From positions 1 to 6,262 of the forward strand of contig JBMNNN010000126.1 of assembly GCA_050942555.1 (NCBI GenBank): a stretch of DNA of 6,262 nucleotides. The letters are read 5' to 3'. Positions 1 to 6,087 of this stretch are shown here, piece by piece (positions within the stretch are counted from its first letter, which is position 1; the number at the start of each line of letters is the position of its first letter). The translations under genes were made by a program, and so were the position numbers. The notes under the pieces are model-generated. The model had not been told where the DNA came from. It saw nothing but the letters and a program-made list of their open reading frames with translations, and made no database searches. The stretch comes from JAAYXU01 sp050942555. GTDB lineage: Bacteria > Bacillota > Clostridia > Christensenellales > UMGS416.

Positions 1-667
1 GCGGACACAGCGCGCTGTCCAGTACCGATACGCCCACATAGTCCGCGGTCTCCTGCTCGGATTCCCGGTAATCGGTCGCGGGAAGCCGCAACGGCACATC
101 GAGCGTCACCGATGTTTCCCGGGCCATGCCCAGCACCGACATGCAGTCGGGCCTGTTCGCCAGCGTCTTGAAGTCGATGATCGTCTCCCCAAATCCCAGC
201 ACGTCTTTTATATCGGTTCCCGGCGCTTCGTCCCGGGTCAGTATGAGTATCCCGTCCACATCCGCTCCGGGGTAGACGTCGTCGGTAATCCCAAGCTCCT
301 TGCCGGAGCACAGCATGCCCATCGAAAGCTCCCCGCGCAGCTTGCCGGGCTTGATCCTGATGCCGCCCGGCAGCATAGAGCCGGGCAGCGCGACCGGCAC
401 GCGCGCCCCCACGAATACATTGGGCGCTCCCGTCACGACGGGCAGCGTCTCCCCGCCGCCCGCATCGATCGCGCAGATCTGCAGTCGGTCGGCATTCGGA
501 TGAGGCGACAGGGACATGATCTGTCCCACAACCACCTTCTCCATCTGGGCGCCGCGTATCTCCCAGCCCTCCACCTCGGAGCCTGTCATCACCATGCGGG
601 AAACGTATTCCTCGACCGGCACCGGCACGTCGACATATTGTTTGAGCCATGAAAGCGGTATCAGCAT
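1..667 (-). CDS. pheT: Phenylalanine--tRNA ligase beta subunit, N-terminal part (runs off left edge)
   Basis: This is the beta subunit of the alpha2-beta2 phenylalanyl-tRNA synthetase, which charges tRNA-Phe in the cytoplasm. 222 codons are present of a family length near 800, so only the N-terminal quarter is seen. The protein begins MLIPLSWLKQYVDV, typical of the family. An OB-fold tRNA-binding domain spans roughly residues 43-150, with HPNADRL at 56-62 and a LSMGMLCS segment at 114-121. The NRPDC motif at 171-175 marks the passage toward the B3/B4 editing region, which is mostly outside the window. The ATG at 667 lies one base after the pheS TAA stop (671-669). Its SD (GGGGAGG, about 677-683) lies within the last pheS codons, so translation of the two genes is probably coupled. 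It is co-transcribed with pheS under the upstream T-box. No frameshift is seen in the part present. Confidence 0.95.
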   Translation of the reverse strand, partial: MLIPLSWLKQYVDVPVPVEEYVSRMVMTGSEVEGWEIRGAQMEKVVVGQIMSLSPHPNADRLQICAIDAGGGETLPVVTGAPNVFVGARVPVALPGSMLPGGIRIKPGKLRGELSMGMLCSGKELGITDDVYPGADVDGILILTRDEAPGTDIKDVLGFGETIIDFKTLANRPDCMSVLGMARETSVTLDVPLRLPATDYRESEQETADYVGVSVLDSALCP

Positions 668-668
668 T

Positions 669-1706
669 TTAAATACCTCCCCGGAACTGCGACAGGAATC
701 GCATGTCATTCTCAAAGAGCGTGCGCAGATCCGATATACCGTACCGGCTTACCGTGATCCGGTCCAGCCCCAGGCCGAAGGCAAATCCCGAATACTCGTC
801 CGGATCGATCCCGCACATCGTCAGCACGCGGGGATTGACCATACCGCAGCCCAGTATTTCGACCCACCCGCCGCCCCGGCAAACCCGGCATGATGGGTCG
901 CTGCCATCGCACAGATAGCACGACACGTCGACTTCGGCGCTGGGCTCGGTGAACGGAAAGAATGAGGGGCGCAACCGCGTGCGCGTTTTTTCCCCGAAGA
1001 ACTCCTTCGCGAATGTATCCAGCAATCCCCTGAGGTGACCCATATGGATACCCCTGTCCACGACCAGCCCCTCCATCTGATGGAATACCGGGGAATGCGT
1101 CGCGTCCACTTCGTCAATCCGGTAGACGCGCCCGGGACAGATGAGCCGTATGGGCGGCTTCTGCCTGAGCATCGTGCGCGCCTGCACCGGGGACGTTTGG
1201 GTCCGCAGCAGTATGCTGTCGGTGATATAGAACGAATCCTGCATGTCGCGGGCCGGATGATTCCGGGGTACGTTGAGCAGCTCGAAATTATAGCGCTCAT
1301 ACTCGATCTCAGGCCCCTCGGCGATCGCAAATCCAAGCCCTACAAAAATATCCTCTATCTCCTGCGTCACGAGCGTGAGCGGATGCAGGCCTCCCAATGG
1401 CGGCCTTGTGCCCGGTACGGTCACATCCAGCGTTTCCTCAGCCATGCGCCGGATGCGCTCGGCCTGCTCAATCTCTTCTTCTCTGCGGGCAATGGACTCC
1501 TCGATACGAGCGCGGACTTCGTTGACCTGTCTGCCCACCTCCGGACGCTCCTCGGGCGGCAGCCCCCCCATTCCCCGCAGGATCCCGGTCAGCGCGCCCT
1601 TCTTTCCCAGTATCCGAACCCGCAGCTCCTGCAGCGAGGCCATGTCGGTTATCTCGCTCAGCTCGTTCAGGGTTTCTTCCAGTATAGCCCTGAGCTTTTC
1701 CTGCAT
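669..1706 (-). CDS. pheS: Phenylalanine--tRNA ligase alpha subunit
   Basis: This is the catalytic alpha subunit of phenylalanyl-tRNA synthetase, which activates phenylalanine with ATP and transfers it to tRNA-Phe. It has 345 residues, normal for bacterial PheS. An N-terminal coiled-coil arm (about 1-95) precedes the class II catalytic core. GPEIE is at 131-135, motif 2 (CPGRVYRIDEVDATHSPVFHQ) at 190-210, and motif 3 (GFAFGLGLDRI) at 307-317. Between motifs 2 and 3 a four-cysteine insert (C263, C266, C273, C276) precedes the conserved GWVEILGCGMV-type segment. The start chosen is the ATG at 1706, with SD GGGAGGG at about 1712-1718. The same frame stays open upstream to 1826, but that extension is T-box RNA and has no protein similarity I recognise. 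The T-box leader controls expression, and pheT follows with a one-base gap. Confidence 0.97.
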   Translation of the reverse strand: MQEKLRAILEETLNELSEITDMASLQELRVRILGKKGALTGILRGMGGLPPEERPEVGRQVNEVRARIEESIARREEEIEQAERIRRMAEETLDVTVPGTRPPLGGLHPLTLVTQEIEDIFVGLGFAIAEGPEIEYERYNFELLNVPRNHPARDMQDSFYITDSILLRTQTSPVQARTMLRQKPPIRLICPGRVYRIDEVDATHSPVFHQMEGLVVDRGIHMGHLRGLLDTFAKEFFGEKTRTRLRPSFFPFTEPSAEVDVSCYLCDGSDPSCRVCRGGGWVEILGCGMVNPRVLTMCGIDPDEYSGFAFGLGLDRITVSRYGISDLRTLFENDMRFLSQFRGGI

Positions 1707-1719
1707 TATGATCCCTCCC

Positions 1720-1751
1720 AAAAAAAACTCCGTCCCTGTCATGGGACGAAG
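1720..1751 (-). terminator. Regulated intrinsic terminator of the T-box leader
   Basis: On the minus strand CTTCGTCCC (1751-1743) pairs with GGGACGGAG (1736-1728) across a six-base loop (1742-1737). This gives nine pairs with one G-U, followed directly by eight Ts (1727-1720). The 5' arm contains the GTCCC that the competing antiterminator needs. It ends transcription when tRNA-Phe is charged. The pheS SD begins right after the T run. Confidence 0.95.
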
Positions 1752-1963
1752 CGGTTTCGCGGTACCACCCATATTCCCGGCTAGCGCCGGGCACTCGCCT
1801 GCCGTAACGGGACAATCCGGCCGCACCTACTTGCTGTCGTTTCAGCGCGGCGGCTCGGGAGCGAACTTTCGTGTCCTGCCTGCCGGGGCGCGCTCTCAGC
1901 TCGGTAACGGCCCCTCTCTTTGACCGGCGTACGGACGCTACTCTTCTCCGTCAAAGCCTTTGT
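1720..1963 (-). promoter_or_regulatory. T-box riboswitch leader of pheST (tRNA-Phe sensing)
   Basis: The conserved T-box GGGTGGTACCGCG is read on the minus strand at 1770-1758. Its UGGU can pair with the ACCA end of uncharged tRNA-Phe. Stem I can be drawn by hand. GGCT (1955-1958) pairs with AGCC (1852-1855), GGAG (1946-1949) with CTCC (1858-1861), and GTCC (1933-1936) with GGAC (1873-1876). The specifier loop carries the AGTA S-turn element at 1939-1942 and the triplet TTC at 1863-1865 followed by G; UUC is a phenylalanine codon. An AGAGAG element sits at about 1914-1919 in the distal part. The GTCCC downstream of the T-box can join either the antiterminator or the terminator, the usual switch. 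The 5' end is inferred from the promoter at 1970-1998. The specifier and the downstream gene agree, which makes the call strong. Confidence 0.95.
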
Positions 1964-1969
1964 GCCCGA

Positions 1970-1998
1970 ATTATATCAAATGATCAGCCGGGCGTCAA
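1970..1998 (-). promoter_or_regulatory. Sigma-A type promoter for the pheST T-box transcript
   Basis: TTGACG (1998-1993) and TATAAT (1975-1970) are separated by exactly 17 bases, a near-perfect housekeeping promoter. Transcription would start near 1963, just upstream of the first T-box helix. It lies in the 40-odd bases after the flavin reductase-like gene, so pheST is an independent unit. Confidence 0.9.
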
Positions 1999-2038
1999 CT
2001 TTTGTCTTTGTAAAGCCAGGACAACGGCATCAGCCGCC

Positions 2039-2554
2039 TCACCCATCCCACCCGTACGCGCCCAAAACCTCGGCGAAATAGATCGTATGCTGGCGATCGG
2101 CGGGCGCTTTGCGGTGCGCGGGAGTCAGAAGGAAATGCGGTGGCACAACCCTGGTATAGACCCGGCACTCGATATTGATCGGGCACTCCTGTATCGAGGG
2201 CGGCCTGACTGACAGGCTGGGAACGGGAGTCAGGCCTGCTTCTTTCCATTTATCGATATCGCGACCCGATCGCGTACCGCACAGATGAACAGCCTCCCTG
2301 AGCGAATCGTCGGGGACTGCGATCACGAACTCGGGCACCTCCTCCAGCAGGCCCCATGAGTATCGCTGCGGTGTGATGGCGATCGCGAATACCGGATGTC
2401 CGTGATACGAGGGACCGATGAGCCCCCATCCCAGCGTGATGATATTGCTGGACAGGTTGCTGTCGCATACGACGCACAGTACCCCTTCCCCGCACATTCT
2501 GCCGAGTATTTCGGAGGCGTTCTCCCAGAAATTCAGTTCGATGCGTTGGCTCAT
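2039..2554 (-). CDS. Flavin reductase-like FMN-binding domain protein
   Basis: This 171-residue protein matches the flavin reductase-like / flavoredoxin split-barrel fold, which binds FMN and moves electrons between NAD(P)H or a partner and flavin. Visible features are the LGWGLIGPS segment at 41-49, the HPVFAIAITPQRYSWGLLEE strand-helix unit at about 53-72, the EFVIAVP strand at 75-81, and CGTRSGRDIDKW at 92-103. That last element matches the usual CG..SGRD.DK motif. No signal peptide or membrane segment is seen, so it should be cytoplasmic. The ATG at 2554 has AGGAGG about 2563-2568 at good spacing; the frame is open to 2680 but that part has no family similarity. The nitroreductase ends 157 bases upstream, and I see no convincing promoter or terminator between them, so they probably share a transcript. 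The exact substrate is unknown. Confidence 0.85.
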   Translation of the reverse strand: MSQRIELNFWENASEILGRMCGEGVLCVVCDSNLSSNIITLGWGLIGPSYHGHPVFAIAITPQRYSWGLLEEVPEFVIAVPDDSLREAVHLCGTRSGRDIDKWKEAGLTPVPSLSVRPPSIQECPINIECRVYTRVVPPHFLLTPAHRKAPADRQHTIYFAEVLGAYGWDG

Positions 2555-2711
2555 ACCGGACCTCCTGCTGGCTTTTGGCTCATGTACGAGAAAAAGCATA
2601 TGAGGAACGACCATGTATGGGGGGTGCGCTGCGACACCCGCCCCATGACTGTTGCTTTTTACCCGTATGGCCGCGGGCAAAGCATTGCTGCACTCTTCCG
2701 TACGCGCGTCC

Positions 2712-3575
2712 CTATTTGTCAGGCACCCAGCTTGCGATGTATTCGATGCCCATTGGCGTGTTTTCGACGATCGGCTTGACCATCGCCCAGTGTCCCCGCA
2801 GCCCGCATTCGCGGGCAGTCAGCTCGAAATGGCACATCGCGATTCCGGGGTCGATCCGCTGTATGTCGTGATGTGTGAATTTGGGATAACCGGGCGTTCG
2901 CTGCAGATACACATGGCACCGTCCGCCCACCATCGCCACGCGCCACGGCTGCTTATTCGACGCCGAAGGCGAAAGGCGCAGCATCTCAAAAGGCTCCGCG
3001 TAAGGTCCGGCGTCCTCAGGAGTCAGCGGGCTGCCAAAACGGTCGCGGAAGAACATCGCGCTCCACGGTTCTCTTTTATGCGAGCTGGCGCCTTTGCGGA
3101 TGAGCGCATCGATGAGCCCTTTTTTCTCCGCCGGAAATCCGATGGGCGTCACGCAGGGCAGTATTTCTTCGGGCAGCACGCCCAGCGCGCGTTCAAAAGA
3201 AGTCCGGTTGAACGTCCCTCCCAACCAGCATGTGCCCAGTCCCAGCGATGTGATGAACAGGATTGCCTTCTCCATCGCATAGCCCAGTTGCTCATAGCAG
3301 CGGCCTTCGTTGCGGACAGCGGCAGCCAGGTAGGTCAGGGCTCCTTTGATCGCGCTCGCTCCGGGTTCAACCGATCCGGGTTCGCCGGGTACCGCCGATA
3401 CCAGTTGGAAGCGGATCGGAACGGGGAACGGCCCCTCGATACCTGATATATAGTCACTGATCTTGTCCAGTAAATCGTCGGGAATCGGATCGCTCCGATA
3501 TGTACGAATAGATTTGCGCGCCCGAATTACATCCACTACCGATTTGCCAAATGACATATTCGCTGCTTCCGCCAT
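2712..3575 (-). CDS. Nitroreductase family protein, fused TM1586-like type
   Basis: This 287-residue flavoprotein resembles the putative TM1586-type nitroreductases, in which two nitroreductase-like halves are fused in one chain. Such enzymes use FMN and NAD(P)H; their natural substrates are mostly unknown. The N-terminal half has the phosphate-binding RARKSIRTY at about 18-26 and a second conserved stretch, EKAILFITSLGLGTCWLGGTFNR, at about 102-124. The C-terminal half has SPSASNKQPWRVAMVGG at about 202-218, equivalent to the usual APS..N.QPW motif. The order of elements fits the fused type, not the short 170-200 residue homodimers. I chose the ATG at 3575, which lies 10 bases from GGAGG (3586-3590). 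A TTG at 3581 is possible but only 4 bases from the SD. The gene has its own AT-rich promoter region and is followed by the flavin reductase-like gene. No signal peptide is seen. Confidence 0.85.
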   Translation of the reverse strand: MAEAANMSFGKSVVDVIRARKSIRTYRSDPIPDDLLDKISDYISGIEGPFPVPIRFQLVSAVPGEPGSVEPGASAIKGALTYLAAAVRNEGRCYEQLGYAMEKAILFITSLGLGTCWLGGTFNRTSFERALGVLPEEILPCVTPIGFPAEKKGLIDALIRKGASSHKREPWSAMFFRDRFGSPLTPEDAGPYAEPFEMLRLSPSASNKQPWRVAMVGGRCHVYLQRTPGYPKFTHHDIQRIDPGIAMCHFELTARECGLRGHWAMVKPIVENTPMGIEYIASWVPDK

Positions 3576-3612
3576 GTTCAAAGCGCCTCCTCTGTTTATT
3601 TATACTGGTTAT

Positions 3613-3642
3613 ATTATATAGTGAAAAGGATAAGAAGAACAA
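3613..3642 (-). promoter_or_regulatory. Putative promoter of the nitroreductase transcript
   Basis: A consensus TATAAT lies at 3618-3613 inside a very AT-rich stretch, about 35 bases upstream of the nitroreductase start. The best -35 is TTGTTC at 3642-3637 with an 18-base spacer; it matches the consensus poorly. The -10 is convincing but the -35 is not, so the promoter may need an activator or be weak. Confidence 0.55.
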
Positions 3643-3828
3643 CCCCTGTGGATTTTTTATTTCATATAAATTTACAATAAGAAGGGCCAAAATGCAGCAA
3701 AGAACGTTAAACTGAGGAAGAGGCTGCTTCCCCCCCCGTCTTCGTTGCATAACCGCCGGCGCACCCCCCTGCTCTGCAATCCCCCTGCTCTTCTTGCGTA
3801 CATCGCGCTACAGCGAATGAATAGGAAA
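3643..3828. other. Intergenic stretch without a recognisable gene
   Basis: This is the unexplained part of the roughly 300-base gap between the nitroreductase start and the corrinoid gene stop. The half near the nitroreductase (to about 3715) is AT-rich. The other half is C-rich on the plus strand, with a run of eight Cs at 3730-3737 and an 11-base direct repeat. No open frame here has a convincing SD or family similarity. I see no tRNA, riboswitch core or insertion sequence. Confidence 0.6.
3765..3791. repeat. Short direct repeat CCCCCTGCTCT, two copies
   Basis: CCCCCTGCTCT occurs at 3765-3775 and again at 3781-3791, 16 bases apart start to start. It sits in the C-rich part of the intergenic region. 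No function can be assigned; slippage in low-complexity sequence is the simplest origin. Confidence 0.5.
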
Positions 3829-3853
3829 CAGGCGGGATGGTCGATCCCGCCTG
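3829..3853 (-). terminator. Hairpin terminator downstream of the corrinoid protein gene
   Basis: CAGGCGGGAT (3829-3838) and ATCCCGCCTG (3844-3853) form a perfect 10-bp stem with a five-base loop, 26 bases after the corrinoid gene's TAA stop. On the minus strand the stem is followed by TTTCCTATT, a broken T tract. Stem strength and position support termination, but the imperfect T run leaves room for partial read-through. It would separate the corrinoid gene from the nitroreductase. Confidence 0.75.
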
Positions 3854-3879
3854 GCAGCTTATTTGATGTATTCGCTCTT

Positions 3880-4524
3880 TTAGGCGCTCTTCAGATCCGC
3901 GATCAGCTTTTTAGCCAGATCGGCGGCGGAGGCCGCGTCGGGCGCGTATCCGTCGGCTCCGATTTCATCCGCGAAATTCTGCGTGACAGGCGCGCCGCCC
4001 ACCATCACCCTGATGCTCTTGCGCAGACCGGCCTGCTCCAGCGCGGCGATCGTATTTTTCATGCCGGGCATCGTCGTGGTCAGCAGCGCCGACATCGCGA
4101 CGATCGAAGCGCCGTCGTTTTCTACGGCGCTGACGAATTTCTCGGGAGATACGTCTACGCCCAGATCGATAACCTTGAAGCCTGCGCCTTCCATCATCAT
4201 CGAAACCAGGTTTTTACCAATGTCGTGGAGATCGCCCTTCACGGTTCCTATCACGACGACGCCCGCAGGTTCCACGCCCGACTCGGCTAGTATGGGTTTG
4301 AGGAGATCAAGGCCCGCGTACATGGCGCGCGCAGCAATCAGCACTTCGGGCACATATACCTCGTTCCGCTTGAAAAGCTCGCCGATTTCGCTCATACCGG
4401 CGATGAGTCCCTCGTTGAGTATGGTTTCCGCCGATGTATCCCTGAGCGCCTCCTCGACAAGCTCCTTAGTTTTGGGCGCCTGACCTGCCTTGAGCGCCTC
4501 GGCAATGGCTCTCATATCCACCAT
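3880..4524 (-). CDS. Corrinoid (B12)-binding methyltransferase protein
   Basis: This 214-residue protein belongs to the MtaC/MtbC/MttC-like corrinoid proteins, which carry a methyl group on cobalt between a substrate-specific methyltransferase and a second one acting on tetrahydrofolate or another acceptor. The N-terminal helical cap domain covers about 1-85 and includes EIGELFKRNEVYVPEVLIAA at 46-65. The Rossmann-like B12 domain covers about 88-212. It carries the DxHxxG signature as D98-L-H100-D-I-G103, with H100 expected to be the lower cobalt ligand. The SALLTTTM segment at 145-152 and GG at 176-177 line the nucleotide loop in the family. The size and domains are complete. The ATG at 4524 has AGGAGG at about 4534-4539. 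A PocR-type regulator lies directly upstream on the same strand. No methyltransferase or reactivase is in the window, so substrate specificity cannot be read. It is too short to be methionine synthase. Confidence 0.93.
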   Translation of the reverse strand: MVDMRAIAEALKAGQAPKTKELVEEALRDTSAETILNEGLIAGMSEIGELFKRNEVYVPEVLIAARAMYAGLDLLKPILAESGVEPAGVVVIGTVKGDLHDIGKNLVSMMMEGAGFKVIDLGVDVSPEKFVSAVENDGASIVAMSALLTTTMPGMKNTIAALEQAGLRKSIRVMVGGAPVTQNFADEIGADGYAPDAASAADLAKKLIADLKSA

Positions 4525-4575
4525 ATTCCGGTTCCTCCTGTTTTCGTATATTGTCCCGGGTCAATGCCTGCATGT

Positions 4576-4604
4576 ATTATACCATATATATCCGCGACTG
4601 CTAC
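4576..4604 (-). promoter_or_regulatory. Promoter of the corrinoid protein gene
   Basis: A consensus TATAAT at 4581-4576 is preceded by TGG, giving an extended -10 (TGn). At 17-base spacing the -35 position reads GTAGCA (4604-4599), a poor match to TTGACA. A strong -10 with a weak -35 is common at promoters that depend on an activator, and a regulator gene lies next door. The predicted start is near 4569, giving a leader of about 45 bases with the SD. Confidence 0.65.
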
Positions 4605-4623
4605 CATCTATCCTGCGAGGTAA

Positions 4624-4644
4624 GTGGAAATATTTGCGGAAATA
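4624..4644. promoter_or_regulatory. Direct repeat upstream of the corrinoid promoter, possible activator site
   Basis: GTGGAAATA (4624-4632) and GCGGAAATA (4636-4644) on the plus strand are 9-base repeats with one mismatch, 12 bases apart start to start. On the transcribed strand they read TATTTCCRC. They fall at about -55 to -75 from the predicted corrinoid transcript start, where AraC-type activators often bind. The link to the neighbouring regulator is inference; a repeat this short could arise by chance. Confidence 0.35.
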
Positions 4645-4733
4645 GCCGCCGGGTTTAGCGGTTCTTATGCTGTGTCCCGGCAGTGGTCGCCGCGCTGTTG
4701 ATAGCCGTGTCATCATTGGCAAACCTTAATTCA

Positions 4734-6056
4734 TCACTGCCGGTGAGTGGATTTCTGTATCTGTCTGCGGTACTGGTTGGGCGTGACTCCCACGCTTTTT
4801 TTAAACACCTTTCCAAAATAGCTGGAGTCTTCGTATCCAACCTGGTTAGCTACTTCAATGATCGAGCGCTCGGCGCTCGTAAGGAGCTTTCTGGCTTCCT
4901 CCATGCGCACCCTTGTCAGGTACTCTACAAACGTCACGCCCAGCTCTTCGCTGAAAAGGTGACTCAGATAAAACGGGCTGAGGAACACCTGGCGCGCCAC
5001 GCTTTCCAGCGTCAGGTTCTCGCTGAAATGGCCGCGTATGTATTCCATCGCATCGCCCAGCGACTTGGCGTTGCGGACATTGCGCATCGCGTACACGGTG
5101 TCCATGATCGCATCCAGCTGGCGCACGACCCACAGGCACAGCGCTTCGAACTCATGGATTCCGGAGAGCTGGCTTACCATCTCGTAGCCCAGCCCCAGCA
5201 TCTTCTCGAGGCTGGCCCCGCCCTCCACAGCGGCCCGTGAAATGACGACCACGAGCTCGAGTATACGGGCCTTTATGATATTAATATCCCCGGCGTTGCT
5301 TAAGAAGATCTCGCCCAGTATTTCGTTGAGTATCGCCTTGGCGCGGTTTCTGTCGCCAAGCCTCACCCGGCCCAGGAGCTCCTTCTCCTTATTCAGCGGA
5401 TACGGGCAGGACATCCTTTCACGCTCCAGCGCGGAAACGGCCTCCTCGGCCCGCTTTTTCTCAAAAACCAGCTCGGCGATCTGCGCCTGCTGCCGGGTGA
5501 GCTCGCGGCGCTGCTTCAGAGCTGTCATACCCGCGGAAACCATCGAATTGACGACCATGAATAATAGATCGGCCGACGCCTGCACGTTTTTCCCGTTGTA
5601 GATAGGTATCTTCTGGCTGGCCACCATCAGCTTTTCTCTGGAGACAGGAATGCCGCGAACGCGCTTTGTGATCTCCTCTAGCGCCATCTCGTCCCAGTCC
5701 CACATTAGCACCGGTCCGCAGGAAACAAACCCAATGTACTGCTCCTCGAATACGACCGGCGCGAAAAGCTCGATGAGTCCCGCGTGACAGCGCGCGATAT
5801 AGCACTCCCCCAGCTCCGCCGACTGCGCTCCCGCTTTGACCATGAATTCGATGCAGCGACTGCTGCCTTCCGGACAGGACTGTATCGCGCTGCAAAAGGG
5901 GCATACGATCGCGTAGTTATCGGGGGCCAGCGTATACTGTCCGTCGCAGCCATGGAACACAGCGCCAAGCCCGGTGGACAGTACGAAGGAATTGAGTATC
6001 CTGCGTATCTCGTCGTGCGCTATAATTTCATGTAGCTGTATATCGAGTTGCTTCAC
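4734..6056 (-). CDS. PocR-domain AraC-family transcriptional regulator
   Basis: This 440-residue regulator has an N-terminal PocR-type sensory domain (about 8-175), a charged coiled coil (about 178-215), a helical linker with PYPLNKEKELLGRVRLGDR at 218-236, and a C-terminal AraC double helix-turn-helix (about 335-432). The sensory domain has LSTGLGAVFHGCDG at 26-39, cysteines 52, 55, 61 and 68, and the conserved RCHAGLIELFAP at 89-100. The DNA-binding part shows SPFYLSHLFSEELGVTFVEYL and a second GYEDSSYFGKVFKKSVGVTPNQYR half. PocR of Salmonella activates pdu and cob genes; this protein's ligand is unknown. The start chosen is GTG at 6056, preceded by GGGGGAGGGGAG. The ATG at 6089 lies in the promoter -10 and lacks an SD. 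The next gene codes for a corrinoid protein, which suggests local control of methyl transfer or B12-linked metabolism. The protein is soluble and appears intact. Confidence 0.93.
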   Translation of the reverse strand: MKQLDIQLHEIIAHDEIRRILNSFVLSTGLGAVFHGCDGQYTLAPDNYAIVCPFCSAIQSCPEGSSRCIEFMVKAGAQSAELGECYIARCHAGLIELFAPVVFEEQYIGFVSCGPVLMWDWDEMALEEITKRVRGIPVSREKLMVASQKIPIYNGKNVQASADLLFMVVNSMVSAGMTALKQRRELTRQQAQIAELVFEKKRAEEAVSALERERMSCPYPLNKEKELLGRVRLGDRNRAKAILNEILGEIFLSNAGDINIIKARILELVVVISRAAVEGGASLEKMLGLGYEMVSQLSGIHEFEALCLWVVRQLDAIMDTVYAMRNVRNAKSLGDAMEYIRGHFSENLTLESVARQVFLSPFYLSHLFSEELGVTFVEYLTRVRMEEARKLLTSAERSIIEVANQVGYEDSSYFGKVFKKSVGVTPNQYRRQIQKSTHRQ

Positions 6057-6063
6057 GCTCCGG

Positions 6064-6075
6064 CTCCCCTCCCCC
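6064..6075 (-). promoter_or_regulatory. Ribosome binding site that sets the GTG start of the PocR/AraC regulator
   Basis: GGGGGAGGGGAG on the minus strand contains two usable SD cores, one 7 and one 11 bases from the GTG at 6056. The upstream TTG (6116) and ATG (6089) candidates have no SD and overlap the promoter elements. This supports a 440-residue product over the 460- or 451-residue versions. Confidence 0.8.
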
Positions 6076-6087
6076 AGCCTACTGCAC

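Noticed and set aside
1035..1784. 249-codon plus-strand open frame opposite pheS
   Set aside because: It lies fully antisense to a clear pheS and the T-box, and its translation shows no family features; a GC-rich shadow.
1707..1826. Upstream extension of pheS to an ATG at 1826
   Set aside because: The extension is the T-box and terminator RNA read as protein. It lacks an SD and family similarity, while the ATG at 1706 has a strong SD.
2625..2645. GGGTG/CACCC hairpin between the nitroreductase and the flavin reductase-like gene as a terminator
   Set aside because: The stem is short and no T tract follows, so it does not support separate transcription of the two genes.
2652..3446. 264-codon plus-strand open frame opposite the nitroreductase
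   Set aside because: The translation is rich in Arg, His and Ser with no domain pattern, and the opposite strand encodes a recognisable flavoprotein.
3643..3660. ATCCACAGG as a DnaA box
   Set aside because: It matches only part of TTATCCACA, is single, and has no origin context.
3454..3750. 98-codon minus-strand frame across the nitroreductase promoter, with a hydrophobic stretch
   Set aside because: It overlaps the nitroreductase start and promoter in another frame. The hydrophobic part comes from AT-rich DNA, and no SD is present.
4648..4681. GCCGGG/CCCGGC inverted repeat as a terminator for the regulator gene
   Set aside because: The stem is six pairs with a 22-base loop and no T run follows on the minus strand; too weak to call.
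4525..4733. Cobalamin riboswitch ahead of the corrinoid gene
   Set aside because: I looked for the B12 box and the conserved GCCACTG core. Only an isolated ACCACTGCC is present, without the rest of the core or a plausible fold.
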